From positions 1 through 44,437 of the forward strand of contig JBIQKN010000021.1 in the NCBI GenBank assembly GCA_044506565.1: DNA of 44,437 nt, written 5' to 3'. Positions within the stretch are counted from its first letter, which is position 1, and each line of letters begins with the position of its first letter. The notes below the pieces were generated by a model. The model saw nothing but the letters and a program-made list of their open reading frames with translations, made no database searches and was not told the DNA's origin. The position numbers were made by a program, and so were the translations under genes. This document shows, in pieces, positions 44,162-44,437 of the stretch. The DNA comes from Croceibacterium_A sp044506565 (lineage in GTDB: Bacteria > Pseudomonadota > Alphaproteobacteria > Sphingomonadales > Sphingomonadaceae).

Positions 44162-44437
44162 TCAGCCTTCGATCCTGGAGAAATCCGCCACTTCATGGAC
44201 CGCAGCGCGGAAGCGCGCGAGCAGGTCGAGCCGCGCGGCGCGCTTGTTCGGGTCCTCGTCGTTCACGGTCACCTCGTCGAAGAACCGGTCGATCGGAGCC
44301 CTGAGCGAGGCGAGCGCGCGCATCGCCCGTTCGAAATCCTCGGCCTCGATCGCCGCCGCGGCTTCCGGCTCCGCCGAGTCGAGCGCCGCGATCAGCGCAC
44401 TTTCGGCAGGTTCGGGCGTGTAGGAAAGCTCTTTCCG
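44162..44437 (-). CDS. glyS: Glycine-tRNA ligase beta subunit, 3' end only
   Basis: The last 91 codons of a leftward gene cut by the window edge. The peptide is the DALR-type anticodon-binding end of bacterial GlyRS beta: A-P-I-D-R-F-F-D-E-V-T-V-N-D-E-D, N-K-R-A-A-R-L-D-L-L, and the end V-A-D-F-S-R-I-E-G. These conserved blocks identify it well. GlyS pairs with GlyQ as an alpha2beta2 enzyme; glyQ is presumably beyond the edge. Confidence 0.93.
   Translation of the reverse strand, partial: RKELSYTPEPAESALIAALDSAEPEAAAAIEAEDFERAMRALASLRAPIDRFFDEVTVNDEDPNKRAARLDLLARFRAAVHEVADFSRIEG

Overview
The window is one stretch of a high-GC (about two thirds G+C by eye) alphaproteobacterial chromosome, most likely from the order Sphingomonadales. 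Evidence for this: a glutathione transferase of the sphingomonad LigF type, a 'vgr-related' small protein typical of that group, a perfect match to the alphaproteobacterial sigma-32 promoter consensus before dnaK, and generally sphingomonad-like protein sequences. Nearly all of it is core chromosome with tightly packed genes, many overlapping by ATGA/GTGA. I see no transposase, phage gene, CRISPR array, rRNA or tRNA.

Left part (1-17.6 kb): the 5' end of a secreted metallo-beta-lactamase-fold protein, dnaJ and dnaK (RpoH promoter), a divergent block with a periplasmic copper chaperone, a vgr-related protein, a cysteine hydrolase, a PH-domain membrane protein and an indoleamine 2,3-dioxygenase-like haem protein. 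Then come a glycine-zipper lipoprotein, an orphan protein with a HEPN-like R-N-x-x-x-H motif, and the second chaperone unit hrcA-grpE, divergent from rph-rdgB-(CAP protein)-hemW-xerC. A leftward block dedA, gshB, yraN, rsmI follows, then an LpoA-like lipoprotein. Heat-shock control thus sits in two places: dnaK-dnaJ, and hrcA-grpE.

Middle part (17.6-31.4 kb): parE, apparently leaderless and bracketed by two copies of a long palindromic repeat; an O-methyltransferase; two tandem soluble chemoreceptor-like proteins sharing an unusual C-terminal domain; a LigF-like glutathione transferase; two secreted proteins of unknown function; a NamZ-like (DUF1343) protein overlapping a DOMON-like protein; a membrane LytTR regulator divergent from a DUF2306 protein; tyrS; and a stand-alone PilZ protein.

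Right part (31.4-44.4 kb): an MFS transporter overlapping cysK, a hypothetical protein, a 35-residue membrane microprotein just upstream of a Kef/YbaL-type antiporter, a dienelactone hydrolase gene broken by a one-base frameshift, an acyl-CoA dehydrogenase, hisI, a structured intergenic region that may be an undescribed small RNA ending in an intrinsic terminator, comF, a methyltransferase, ppdK, a small membrane protein and the 3' end of glyS.

The items I would look at first are the candidate structured RNA at 38961-39194, the tandem soluble receptor pair at 21053-24042 with its dyad-containing upstream region, the HEPN-like orphan at 7487-7924, the leaderless parE promoter and the AT-rich patch in hemW. 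Starts were chosen by ribosome-binding sites and family length; no database search was possible.
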